Positions 38,354 to 52,000 of a DNA stretch of 64,000 bases are shown piece by piece. Under the pieces are notes generated by a model. The model saw only the letters and a program-made list of their open reading frames with translations. It was not told the DNA's origin and made no database searches. The position numbers and the translations under genes are program-made. The DNA comes from Dromaius novaehollandiae (Eukaryota; Chordata; Aves; Casuariiformes; Dromaiidae), in the NCBI RefSeq assembly GCF_036370855.1, contig NC_088100.1, positions 40,000,254 through 40,064,253 of the forward strand, written 5' to 3'. Positions within the stretch are counted from its first letter, which is position 1. Each line of letters begins with the position of its first letter.

Positions 38354-39994
38354 GTACAAACATGTTGATGGGGACCCCCTTCCTCACTGCACAAAAGTCA
38401 CGGCTGCCAAGGGGTAGGAAACTGGCCTTCTTGCAGGAAAGCTGCACATGACGTGTCTCTGCACAGTTTTCGCAGAAAGGAAGAGCTCACAGTATAACTA
38501 TCCCAGTGTAAAAACACTTCTGAGTTGAAGAAGACAAAGTCCCCGCAGCAGCACAGAGAGGCAGAGGAAAGAAAGGCTGGTGAGGAAAATTATTTTTTCT
38601 TCCATTCACAGATATACTTGGCAAACAGGTTCTTTCAGATTTTCATTTAAACAACACCTTGTTAGGCACTTATCTAGCAGATTTATTTTAAAAAAAATAG
38701 GAATTTTGACAAATGCTCTCATTTCATCAGACAGCACAGAACAAATGAAAACATTTCATTCTGCTCTCCCTGTTTCCTCTCTTTACAGATAGCAATGAAG
38801 TGACTTCCCTAGGCTCACACATAAAGCCTATTTCCAACCCAGCACCTGAACCAAGTTCCTGAGGTTTCATCTAGAGTTTTATCCAGATTCTTCCTTTTTC
38901 AGTCAAAAGAGATTTTAAAGCCAGGGTTCTGTTGGCACAAAACCGCAAAGACAAATAAAAATCTGACTATTCTGCTGCATGCATCCTTACAGGCACAAGG
39001 AATATAGTCTGAAGCTGATTCTGTATTTCTGAACTCTCAAGTTTACTATTATGTTACGTACTTATCCACTCAGACAAGCCAATTAAGATTTTTCCATTTC
39101 TATTCTTGCCCCCTGCGTGCAAAGATTGAGACTGCCGCTACAAGAGGCAACTTGAATAGTCACTGGACAATATTGCAGAAGAAGAAAGCAGGCTATCACA
39201 TGGCATGGCATCACTTCCAGCAATATCAGTGTCTTCTAGAAATAGAAATAGCAAACACCTCTATTTACTAAGTGATAAACATATAAATTAACGTTTGGCA
39301 TTTCCTCTCTGGCTGGCTAGAAGTTGTGAGTTGTTTTTCTCAGTCCAGATATAACTGCAATACACTGCAAATTGACTGGCAAATACACACCATTTCTTCA
39401 TTATCCCCACCCATGCTGTATTTTTTAATGGCCGATGGTAGGAACTAGTAGAGGAGTGAGATATATCTAAGCCTACTGAATGGTCTGCTCTGTGCATTGA
39501 CTGATAGATCATTCTGGGACAACTTATCAATCATTAACAGCTTCAAGTATGTGAGGTTTTTTTTGCCTGACAGTGCTTTCAGCCTTGTCAGCCCTGCTGC
39601 TCAGCTGCTATGATCTTGTGGTAGCAAATGAGTTAGCACAATTTTATGGAGCTACCACCAATTAGCTGAGGACCAACCATGCACATCCACATGTGCACCC
39701 CAAGAGCATGGTGTCAAGAAAGATGTCTGGTTGGTTCTGCGTAACAGGATCATGAAACAGCGGCTGTGCTGGACCTCTAGCTTCCTTCCTACAGTTGCAT
39801 GAAGTGTTAGATTTGATACCAGCACTTGTTGCTTTGCAAACAATCAACTGAGTGAATTGGAGCAAAATAGTGCTGGAATTAGGATATTCGTGCTACAGTA
39901 GACAGAATCCTGTGGCTTATCATATTCCTTGCAGGCATTAACCATGAAGGTCACCTTCTGGCCAAACTCCTGATCACAAGGAGCTCATCTTGAA

Positions 39995-40085
39995 CTTGGA
40001 AGAGCAGAGTTCGTTTGGCAGCACAGTGCTTAAAGGGCTGCACTGGCAACCGGTAGCAATTTGTGAGTAAAATGAAGGGTGAAAT
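39995..40085 (+). mobile_element. Short LINE reverse-transcriptase relic
   Basis: Seen: a plus-strand frame reads STVLKGLHWQPVA, then meets a stop. Known: CR1/L2-type LINE polymerases carry a conserved 'PVLxxLHWLPV' block near the end of the reverse-transcriptase region, followed by 'xRIxFK'. The match is short but specific in order. Flanks are too diverged to set limits or a subfamily. Confidence 0.42.
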
Positions 40086-43000
40086 GCCAAAAAAGCACAT
40101 TATTAAGTGGATCTGCCTTCTGGTCAGAGGACAATGACAGAAGAAGAGATGGTCATGAAGACACAGAAATAGGGAATCTTATTCAAGTCCTGTAAAAATG
40201 ATGCCTATGGAGAAAGGAAACAGTAGTTGAGCCAGCCAGTAGAAGCAGCAAGCACCTAGAAGCTGAGCAGAGTGCTGAAAACAAGTACAGGAAATTCAAC
40301 CTGAATGTCATAGTGGTACAAAGAAGAAAGCGCAAATACTTTGCATGGGAGACAAATCCTTCCCATCCCCGCAGATGTGTGCCTCATCTATTTTGTTTGG
40401 GGAGTGAAATCTAGCAGCATAGTAATAGGAAAGATGTCTGCTTTGCTTATGACTGTGATTGTTGAATGGTCTGAACACCAGCGGTGCCCTTGTAGCATCC
40501 CATTAAGGCAAAGGCAAGCAGTGACTCTGCTTAAATATGAAGTAATGCATAAATAAAAAAATAGGTAGATAGATAAATACATATTAAACTCTACACACCT
40601 TCTAACAAATCCTTTTTTTTTTTTTTTTTCTGACTACCATGTAGGCATTTGTAAAATGCTAGTTGGTATAGCTTTTGAAGCAGACCCTCCTTTTAGGCAG
40701 TTAACTGTGAATGCTATTAAGGCTGTTTATACCTCTAGCTGCTTGTCTGTACAGGTACCCCAGTAAACACAGAAAGATTTGCAGCATTAAGCGTGATGTG
40801 CAAATGAGTTGATTGTGGGTGAATTTTTTTAGATCAATTAAAAAAAGGAGCCTATTCCCGGAGACTCCCCCGTCGTGTGCCCCTTTGCCTTTGCAATGCC
40901 ACACGCCAGGCCCATGGGCATGAGGACGAAGTGGGAGACAACCACTTGCACCTCCAGATTGTCCTTCATCACCAGTGTTTTGAAAAGGCTCCTTGCATGT
41001 TGAATCTCTCCAGTGGCCGCACTGCGTGGCAGGGGGACAATTTCTACTCCCAGCTACAGGGGGTGAGGGTAGCTGCTAACAGCGAGTGAGAGTGCCCCGG
41101 GGCTCTGCTGCTGGCTCTGTTTAATTTACTTGCCTTATGATACCTCCTGACGAGTTACTCATTTTAAGATCCTCACCCAGGGTGCGAAGGCAGCCTCTGT
41201 AAATGTGTTTCTAATGATTCGTACTGCCCTCCTTCCTTTCTGCTTTCTGAGGACTGGCTTGTTTCTGTGGAGAGACCAAGGTTCTCCCAGAGAGGTATTA
41301 GTTTCTTTAGGATCTTAACCCACTGTTCATTATTTTCTCAGAACTGTTTTGCCTGTTGTTCATGAAGGCAATTATAATTACACAAGAAACTCTTTTCTTT
41401 GTTGAAAATATCCCCTCTGTGTTGCCATGGATATGATGACCTGTTTCTATACTCCTTTTTTCCCTGCTGCAGTATATAATCTATATTATGATCCTTACAT
41501 TTAAGATCTATATTAAATATCTTTTCTAAATGAATTACTGTTCCACTTGTATTTTCTGATCACAAAACTGTCCCACAGTACAATAACTCCATCCCATTCA
41601 TTTTTAGCCAATCATTTCAACGGCTGAAATGGCAAGGAGAAGGAAAAAGCTGATTAGGCTGACTGTTTTGGGGTGTTTTTGGCTGTTTCTTTGAGGGACA
41701 TTTTGTATTACAAGTGCAAAGCTGTAGCTGAAATGGATGTGGTGAAAATAATTAAACTTTAACCATATTCCCACGGCTAAGCTCAAAAGATCCAGAACAA
41801 TTGGTAATGCTAGATTAAAATATCCACATTAATGCTACAACTTATTTATTCACTATTGTGCTTCTTTACATGATGTGTGAAAGAAACATATTTTGGGAAT
41901 AATGAAAAACATTCAGGTAAGAAAATGAAGCCCTAACTGCAAGAAATAATTGTGTATGAGAATTCATATAATAATTCATTGTGCTTTCCCATGTTTGGCT
42001 AACTGTGATGGGCATGTACCTCCACACCTTCACAGATATCTCCTTCACCTGAAAATATCATCCTAAGAGCACCTTTCTCCCTCTCCTATTTGTTCTTGAG
42101 AGTCCCCTTTTTCTAACTATAGCTCCTTTCAGGACCTGCAAAATGAAGCATATGTGGGTTGATCTGAAGGCCAAGTGTATTTGTGTTAGTGTTAGAATGG
42201 CCCAAGACAGTCAAAAAGTGACGTTCACTTTCTTCTCTGTTCTGTGACAGTACTCCTTAAAATGTTCTGTTTTATTCTACTCAGGGATTTACTGTGTTTT
42301 AAGATGCACCTTTACGATGCACCACAGCAAAAAGCAACGTAGCAAGCACCTTTAAAAACCAATTTGCTTGCCATTTTTCGCAAAAGATGGGTTAAGCTGA
42401 ACTTCCTAGGCTGTTTCTACCTGGTGGAACAGGCAGAGGAGTTAAGCATGTTTCTGTAAACCTGAAGTACCCGTATCAGCAAAAAGGAAGATGAGGAAAG
42501 ATATACCTTATTGCAGAAATAATTTGCATTTTCATAGCCTGGCCACTGCCATCTGTCCCTGTTATATTTGTATACCATGAGACACCCAGCTGAGGAAATG
42601 TCACGTCTCCTGGGCACCGGAGACAACCTCCAGAGGAGACCCTTTCGGAAAGGGAGGGCTGGGCCTGGGGAGGTCATTCAGCTCCCCTCCGGTGCTCCCA
42701 CTATGTGCACTGGGGAGAGATGGGCACATCTCAGGGGCAGTTCAGAGTCAAAGGAAGCCTTTCCCTCCCCACTGCCGGCTCACAGAGCCGAGGTGTCCAC
42801 CCCCAGCAATCCACGTACCAAGGCAAATGGCAGCCAATGGGCAGGTGGCTGGATATGTCCTTCATCTGCTGACCTTCCCACCAGAAAAAGCCATATCCAG
42901 GGCTTTTGCGCGGCTTTCCAAGGTATCATCAAATAAAAATACACAAATAACACTGTGAACAGAGGGACTGAACCTGCTCAGATCTGAGCTAACAAATTCT

Positions 43001-46000
43001 GAAAAAGAAGTGGATGATATTAAAAGAGGTAAAGACTGGGAATTTGGATTAGCCATCATGCAAAGCTAAGATAACTACAAATGCCATTTCTATAACCAAA
43101 GTCTGAACAACGTGCAGAGAACATTTTTTTTTAGTTAAAAATGCTGCTGAAACTTAAAAGGAAAGTAACTGGTTACTGTGCTTTGTGCAGTGTTATTCGC
43201 GGCATCATTAAATCTCCCCTGAAACCTTACAATTGAAAACAGGATTTAGCCAGGGCCCATTATGAGCCCAGACTACTGTAAAAAATTGCCTGCTTTATTC
43301 ATACAATGATGCCTAAAATGTTCAGACTTGCGTGCCTCAAATCAGGCATCCCTCTATTTACATTCCTAAATTGGAATGTGTTTGTTATTCATGGCTTGCT
43401 TACCTGCAACAGACAGATTGGGTTGTTCATACGACCTATCCCATCCCATCTCAGGGGAATTCAGTGCAATTAAATATTCCTCATTTCCTAGCATGCTGAA
43501 CCTTCTATAATGTAATCTATTCCAGAGGCTTTGGCATCGCTACTCAGCCATCTCAGTTGGCATCTAAATATGAGAAAGGCAGTAGTGAGTGGTCGGTTTA
43601 AAAAAAATCCTCCTAAATATTTATCCAGATTTGATCAATTGCTCTTTGTGTTTTTTATAAAAACTAAATATTGGAGTCACCTTGCAGGCTTAGTGGAGGG
43701 TCAAGTTAAGAGTTTGCTGAGGAATTACCTCAGTCTTCAAGCAAAGACACAGGTAAAATAAAATGTAAAGTACTGAAAGCATTTAAAATATTTCAGAGAT
43801 GAAGGAAGTTTATTTCTCTTGTGAATTTTGCCCTAGGATAGTGAGTCCACACAGCACACTTGGTGCATATGGCAAAATTTGACATGCTTAGACCCCCATT
43901 TGAAAGTAAAGACTTTTTTTTAGCGCACTGAAGAATTAGGAAGCTTTGAAATGCAATTACATATTTTGCTGAATGGGGGCCTACTCTAACTCCCTCGTTT
44001 GCTGGAGCTCTCCACTCCCCTGATGGTCCCAGAGAGCACAGCTGAGCTATAGTGGTCACCAGGACATATTTCTTGTATGCCAGCTTCTGCATCACACACT
44101 GCTAAACCAATCTGTACAGCCAGCGGGAATGCACCATGGATGCCTTGGAGAAAGGGAGTGAAGGAGGCTTTGCAGCAATGGACTGTCCTACAATACCGGT
44201 TCTGGGATCTGCAAAAGTCCCACCTTCACCCTTTGTGCCCAGCTGGAATAAAATCTTTCCTGAGCTTTGATACATTCTCCCTGACCCACAACGTCAGGCA
44301 GTGGGAGACATAAGCTGGTTGCAATGGCCATGCATACTAGCAAGCCAGTAGCAGTCACAGGTTCATAGCCCTTCCCTGAGACACCTCTCCTCCTCACCTG
44401 GTCATGTCTGTATGAGTCCTGTTTTCCCGGAGGAATCCCTCTGTACTTCAGCTTACTTCTGATTACTTGCCCCTTCTGATTACTAGTGTTTGCCCCAGAG
44501 AAAGACTCTTCATCTTGCCCTCTTCCTTGCTGGACTGAGATGTCAATATCTTTGCTGCAACTGTGCTGTGGCCTAGGCTTTTCCCTCTTTTACCCCATCA
44601 CAGGGCTTTCATGTTGATAGTTTTCCATTGCAGATTACCATATTAATCACTGTCAGCAGTGAGCTAGACACAGCACTTCCAAAATGTTCTACTACCCACG
44701 TTTTAAGTATTGCCACTCCAAAGAGAGAGATGCACTCTGAATTTATCCACTTACATTCAAACACTATCTCCTGATGCTGTCATTGTGGTATAGAAGGATA
44801 AGCTCTCAGGACCATTTTATCCCATTTATGATTGTACCTAGGATGGAGTTAGGAGCTTCTGATGCCATGAGAGGGTGACAGACTGAGAGGCAATTTATGT
44901 GGTCCATAGATGCTGGACCCTAGCTGCCTAGGACATGCAATCAGTGGGTCTGCAATGTTTGCCACAAATGTGTAACACAGCACTTCTCGTGTGCTGTTCA
45001 GCCAGCTTATTCTCAGGCCAGGGCCAAGCCAGCAACTGGTGGCTTCCCTGAAGCCCTGGGAGCAGGGCAGGACAGTTGTGTCCCCAGCGAGGAACCGGTT
45101 CTCCTGCCAGGGCAGGACAGGACAGCTTCATGTGGGAAGGAGAGAAGAAATCACTCATTCAGGGAAAAATACTGTTGGTCCAAAAAGGAGCAACACGTGC
45201 CCTTCACTTCCAAAGGCTGGCAATAGCAACATGCACATTAGAGCAGCTTTGGGCTCTGACACAAAACCAAACACGCAGGGCAATCCTCTCTCCTCCTGCT
45301 CAAGAAGATGTTACTGGCAATGAGCTACTGGATGCCACATATAGGCACTGGTAGGGGAAGAGTTTTACACATCCTTCTTTGCAGCTGTACACCAGTGAAA
45401 CAGAAGGTATGGTCCTATAAATACTGTGTAATTGAATCTTACTGTATATATTGTATCCTGCCAGTGACATTGTCTTTTCATTTGGCCACATATCTTTCAG
45501 TACTTGCTGCCACAATTCCACATTAACGCCTCTGCCTGCTGCTGGAACGTGCACTCGCATCAGCAACTGCTTCCAGCAATAACACTATTAAAAATAATGA
45601 AATGTCAGGTTGTGCTACCATGCATCTAGATCCATTATAGAAATGAGCTTCAAGCCCATTCCAGCCTGATTCAGTCCTCCATTCAGCCTTCAGAGGGTTA
45701 AGATGCAGATGAAGACATTTCTGGTTTTAACTAGCACCTCAACTCATGCCTGTGGCTCACCTTCGTTTGAACAGCGCTTTTCCAGAAGAATGTACAGGGC
45801 AGCCTTATAGTGAAAGTGGCACTGAACAAATCTATCTTGCGTTACTGACGGCCCTTCTGCCAGTTGACAGAACCTTTGTTATTTTTATCCACCAGAAGTG
45901 TATGAATTAAAATGAAAAGAAAGGAACTTGAAGGCTCTAGAAGGAACTGACAGGCACAGGATTGCAGAACTTTGGGATATACAGGTCTAATAATATAGGG

Positions 46001-49000
46001 AAGGAAAAAGTAGCAGGCACTGTACAGTGAGTTTCAAATACTGCTAGCTACACGGACAGAGAGATTGATAACGTTCTCATTACTAATTTCCACTAGAGAT
46101 AGAGAAAGGTCTTGGGGGAAAAGAAAGAAATGATGCAGAAGATACAGGAAATGTGGAGAGTCGGATAGCACATACTAGTAGCTGGAATTTCTCATGCAAT
46201 AAATGTGCTTGAATTCTCTCAATACAGTTTAGCCTGCCTGCACAGACAAGTTTATTTCCATTTATATTATTCCTCTCACTGGGAATTCTCCACCTGCTTC
46301 CTCTAAACAATCACAGGCCAAATGAGATGAGTCTTAGGGAATACGTGCTAGACGAAGAAAATAATACTTGGTAATGATGAGGTGTGCAGTGTCTTTAGAA
46401 TTCCATGCAGGAATGTCCCACCTGTTTCGATTGACTTGAGCCTTGACTGGTGTTACAAAGAAAACAAACCTGCTTCTCCCCCTGCCCACAGCCCACAGCA
46501 TCTGTCATCATGCGGATGCCTAGGTCTCACATACATGTCGTACTGAACACCCACAACCATTCACAGAGTTGGACAATATGATTTAGTAATGGCATATAAA
46601 AGTGTTTGGCAAATAAATGGCATATATAATGGCACATAAAATTCTTTACCAACTATCGGGGATTCCACAGGGAACCCTCTTCAGATGCTCCTGTAGCTCC
46701 CAGCATGGCCCTTTCCCTAGTGGGCCTACCATCTCCCATTCATTTCGTCTTCCTGAGTGTATAAGGACAACGCTAGAGTTAGCTTCACCCTATATACACA
46801 CACTCCGTTTTCCCAAGTTAAAGCAGTAAGTGAAACAAAGTGGTCAAATAAAGGCCATGAGAAGGAAACAAAGCTGTCAACTTGTCAACGATTCAACTGA
46901 GCAATCATCGTCAACAGTTGGGATGCACCTGGTAGCTCATGCAGATAATCGTGTAACCATCAGCAGCAAACACTGTGTAAAGCAAATGTGTCATGTACAC
47001 TTGAAAAACAAATGATCCATAAAAACCACCATTCCTAACTGTGGCATATCTGAGCTGTGCGCTGTCATGTCAGAAAGTTTAAGCTTAGAGAGTGTCAGCT
47101 CTTCTGGCTGGGGCAGTGTGATCAGGAGGGACGGCAGACTTGCAGCACATCGGTGTCTTCTTGCCAGCAGCAGTGAGATTACTTATCTGACTCACTGTAC
47201 AACCACAACTGTAAGTATTTCAAGTATGTAATTATTTAATTGCTTGCAGTCATTGTCCTAAAACATGTTCTAAAAAAGTCTTGATACCTACCTGTCCCAC
47301 AAACTTCTCAGTATTCTTCGATCCTAACACATCTTCAACTGTTAGTGATAAACCTCTACTATTTAGTGAACTTCTTAGTGGGTATTTGCACCTTTATCAT
47401 ATTCTAGGTAATGAAAAACACTACTAGGAAAGGACTGGAATAGAATGGGGACATGTAACTGGAGATGCTCTCGACACAGCTACCCCCAAGGGTGTGATCC
47501 AAAGCCTATTATACTGGGGAAGTTTTCTTTCTGATTGCAGTGGGTTTTGGGTACAGCTAAAAATCATGCTATAAAAGTGCCTGAAAAGACTTAAAATGAA
47601 TCAAGGAGAGATGACTGAATAGAATTTAATGCAGAAACAAAATTTTAGCCATTGAGTATCATCTTCATTTCATCTCCTTTTAAAGCTATATTGAGATGTA
47701 TCACTCTTAAGGTATGTTATCCCCACCTCTGTTTTACACACCCAGTTCAGCATCACCATTTAACTACTTGACATTGGCAATGGGAGTATTTTCAAACAGC
47801 ATCCCATGTCAGTGATATACCCCTATTACAGTTAAGCTAAAAAACTTACAGCATACCCAAATAACATCTGAATTATATTTCATCCACAATAGCAGAGCGC
47901 TTTGCATTGTAAGCTTTACAGGCATCGCAGGCACACCCTGTGTAGGTGGGATAGATATATTTAAAGAACTGTTGCAAGATATAGCCAAAATAAGTCAAAG
48001 TTTGGGGGACGTTCTTGGAAAGAACAATTACATTATGCTTTAATTCTGGAGGATTTTACAAACTATAGCTATTGCCTACAAACAACTTTACACATGCGTT
48101 GTTTTATGTACAGGAATAATCTCAATAAACTCAGTGATTTTTTTCACCACTTCAACCACATTTTTGCTTTTTTGTGTAATTTCTCTTTGTTCACATTTCA
48201 AATCATAATAGAATGCAATCACTTGTTCAATGTCTCCACAATTTTTCAAATTATGCTCATAAAATATAGACTTTCAAGGCTTTAATATACTGTTTTTGGC
48301 TAATCCAAAGTGCTTTTATCTGATTTCTAACAATATGAAAGTAATTTAGAAGATTTTTTTAGAGGTTTGTCATAATATCAGTAACTTATAGAAAAATAAA
48401 AGCAGAAATAAATCATTCTCTCACTGCACTGTACGGACTAAAGTGTGTACTTTAATACACATCTATTTTGGAAGAGAAATTCTGAGTATGCAGAGATATA
48501 CTGACTGATATACTAGACTCACCCAGTACATGCATAGTCATTGAATAAACCTGGTTTGAATCTGAATGAATTTTTAACAAGCCTAGAGTTTAAGAGGAAT
48601 ACATTTTCCAGCAATTTACAGTCATCCTAAGGCAAGGAGTTCATAAGAGAGATCCTATTCAATTTACTTTGTTGCCATTAAAAATGTAGGCTAAATTTAT
48701 GGTTGTGTTTTCCTCCATTGGTTATTTTAGCAAAACTTAATACAGTTTTGAAATTACAGTTAAAGCAATTCAAGGAATTAATTTTATGTGCCAGCTAAAT
48801 TGAAAGTATATAGTCCTCTGTCAGGAGTACTCTGTGTTGCTTCTTTGATCACATGATAATTAACACTAGAGTTTTTTATCAAGTCCAGAAAGGGGTCTGC
48901 AAAAACTCCCGCCGCAATCATAACATGTACGCTCTTGAAATTCCAAATTATAAGTGCATTTCTGTGGAGTTTAGAAATCCCTTAACTCTATTTACATTTT

Positions 49001-52000
49001 GTTTACATCTTTTTCAAAACACCTGTGCTTAGAAGACATGTATAATGGTCCATCGACCTCCCATCACTTCTAGAAAGCCTCCCTCCTGCAATGGATGGCC
49101 ACGCCACAAGAGGCCGAAGCTGCCCACGCTCTCCACTGCCCTGGAACACCATTTCCTCGAGGTTTAATAAGTACTGCAGATCTGCTCTATGCCATATCTT
49201 GAGCTCTGAAATAACATCTTTGTATATACTAAAAAAATCTTATTAATCTTACTATTTAAAATATCCTATTACACTCCATCTATATGCTGCTTTCAATGGC
49301 ACGTAAAATTGTGCAGCAGCCTGGCTGACTTTGAACATGCTTAGTCAACACACAGCAAGGTCACGCGACACCTTTGGCTGGCAGGACAGGCTCAGAGAAA
49401 TCACATCCCCATAGGTGTCAATCACAGGAGTTGAAGCTCATCTGCTTTCGAGTACCACACCACCGTGCTGGCTGTAACCAGGTGAAAAGACTCCGACCGA
49501 TGCTGGCCTGGGTGGAGCACTGGTTGGGATATATCCTATTTAGGACTTTGCTAATGCATTAAGTGAAGCAGACTTCACACAAGCCATGAGCAGTAAAAGA
49601 ACTGCACAAGAACAAGCTGAGGAGATTGGGAGGATGCTACAAGATAAATGATCCTGCAAAACAGCAGAGAGAGGATGAGAGAGTGAGGGTGACACACGCT
49701 GAGCATTTCCCTGTGCTGCTGATAGAGCTGGACCAAAAACATCCAGAGCAGGATACACATGTAAGCTAAAGCAGAATTGTTTTGACAACAGTACAAATAA
49801 ACAAGTCACAAACAGGCTTTGCCTTGGCTGAGCGGAGCCAGAAGGCTCTGTGCCTGTACCCTGCCAATGCTTTGTCTGGAAGATAAGAGCGTGTTATGGC
49901 TGTGTCCTCCCACGATAGGCCTGGCCAGGCCTTTGCTATGAACCGACACTGAGGTTGCTCCGTGTAAGGCACAACAGCACTGACAGCTCCGGGCAGCACG
50001 TCCACAGCTCCAAAGCATCTGAGACTGCCACACCAGCATCTGAACAAGCAAGGATCACAAAACAACCATACGCTGATGACCAAATCCCGTATCCTTGCTG
50101 AGGCATAAGATCCTGCCAAGTTTTGCATTTCAGCAGCTTTTATTAGGACAGCATTTTAAAAAATAGCAGCTAGGCTTTTGCCTGCAGAAGTACTGTCTAT
50201 TTATATTTCAGGGTCCTAAAACAACTTCTGACCAGAGACCACCCATGGAAAATACAAGCCTGAGAGTATTTCTGAGAAGTTCAGACTTAGGAATAAACAG
50301 TGTTTACACTGGTACTTTTGGTACCATTTATCAAGTTTTAACTGCAGAGTTTAATCCAAACAAAGTGAGGATGCTGTTTCACTAATTTGCTTATGAGGAG
50401 CGATTGCAGGGCAGTAGATTACTGGGCACTGACAGAACAATAGATCACTTTTTCATAGAAGATAAAAAAAAGATTTTCTCCTTATGAAGGTAACTAGACT
50501 ATATCCCGAGCTGAGGCAAGGATGCGGCTTTGAGAGAACTGTAGTGAATCCAAGGAGCAGCGCACCTCATACAGCACCTCATCATTTGCCTGTAGCCAGC
50601 ACAAGGTGCTTCAGAGAGCTGCAAGAGCTCTTAAAGTGAGTGTCTGAATCACTCTTCTTCTGCTGAGGAAGAACCTGTTTCACTGCAGGCGAGAGTGAAT
50701 TTGGAGTCATCTTTTTTTGAGCACCCAGCCACGGTGTAGAGATGGCTGGGTGCAGTGTGTAGCGAAATGGTAACTCTGAAACCTGCTTGAGAAATATTTC
50801 TTTGCCCTTTCCTAGACTAACATCACCCTGCTGCACTGGGATTAACCTGATGGCTCATCACTGCTTTTATTTGCTAGAAACTTGCAAAGCAGCTCAGATT
50901 TAGCCCTGGCTATGATTTTATAGGATATCCATAAAAGTCCCAAGCATTTCTCGATCTCTACCAGATCATGACTACCAAAATTACTTAAAAAAGAGGTGAC
51001 ATTCATTTCACCTCACTGTAAGTATCTAAAAGTTAATCGCCTCAGTCTAAGCAAGTCGTCTTGGGCTCCCTTCAGACTCAGTGGAGAGAAATAGGCACCT
51101 CCGAAACACAGCTCACCTCACCTTCACACAGGTATCTAAGGTGGATGAGATGAGCTGCCTTCTGGAGGTGTCTACTTCTCTCCATGAACTGTATAGAGAG
51201 CCTTAGGTGACTAGCTTACTCTCAGATGATTAACTTAAGATGGCAAAAGCTAAAGTCTGTTGAATCCCTCATGCAGTGCATTAGCATCTGAGCAGACAGC
51301 CCCGTGGACAGAAGGAGGAGGGTTACAGAGCCCACTGCATCCAGCCACCCCGGCAGTTCCTCTAGCTCCACAGAGACATACCTGAGGACATATCCAATGA
51401 ATTCCGAGGAAAGAAGCAGCAACTTGAACGCAAAGAGAGGATCAGGAAAGGAGAAGAACAATACAATACAGAAAGAGAAGAAGAAATGTATGCAGATAAC
51501 AGCCAGCCAACAATTCCCTGCTGATTTTTTCCAGTCCAGAGCAGCATGGCTCAGTCTGATGACTTATATCTGAATGCTCCATATCTGAATGCTCCAGAAC
51601 CTAAGTAAGGGATACTACGACAAACTCAGGAAAAGATGGTCTCTCACTGCCTGTCCTCTGGCATCTGCCATTCTGCCATGATGGAAGGGTGATTGACTGA
51701 GTGAATGCATGTCGGGGTGAGTGCACACCTGAATGCAAGTAAAATCTCATCTGAGAGGACTTTTCATAGCAAGATACATCTGACAGTGTCTAAAAGGAGG
51801 TGATTCAACATGGTTTCCATCATGCATCTACAAATACGCTTAAGAAATGACAGATCAGGTCTGAGGAGCATTGCTAGGATACTGTAAGAGATGGTCCAGT
51901 TATCGTGGTACCTCCCTATCCCGCAAGCTGAGTACTTGTCCCCATGACACTTTTGGGGGAGTAGAGAGTCTTTTTATCTTCATTTGGAGTTAGGCAGCTG

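Larger units (their letters stand above)
30676..39990. other. Gene-poor AT-rich intergenic DNA
   Basis: No supported exon on either strand over 9.3 kb. Simple tracts: 23 A at 31486-31508, an (AAAT)-rich tract at 33007-33044, an AT-only tract near 36822-36863 and a 13-A run at 37644-37656. A 22-bp tandem pair lies at 38310-38353. The stretch 37130-37420 is rich in homeodomain-like TAATTA and octamer motifs and is the best candidate for a regulatory element here (see findings). Confidence 0.55.
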
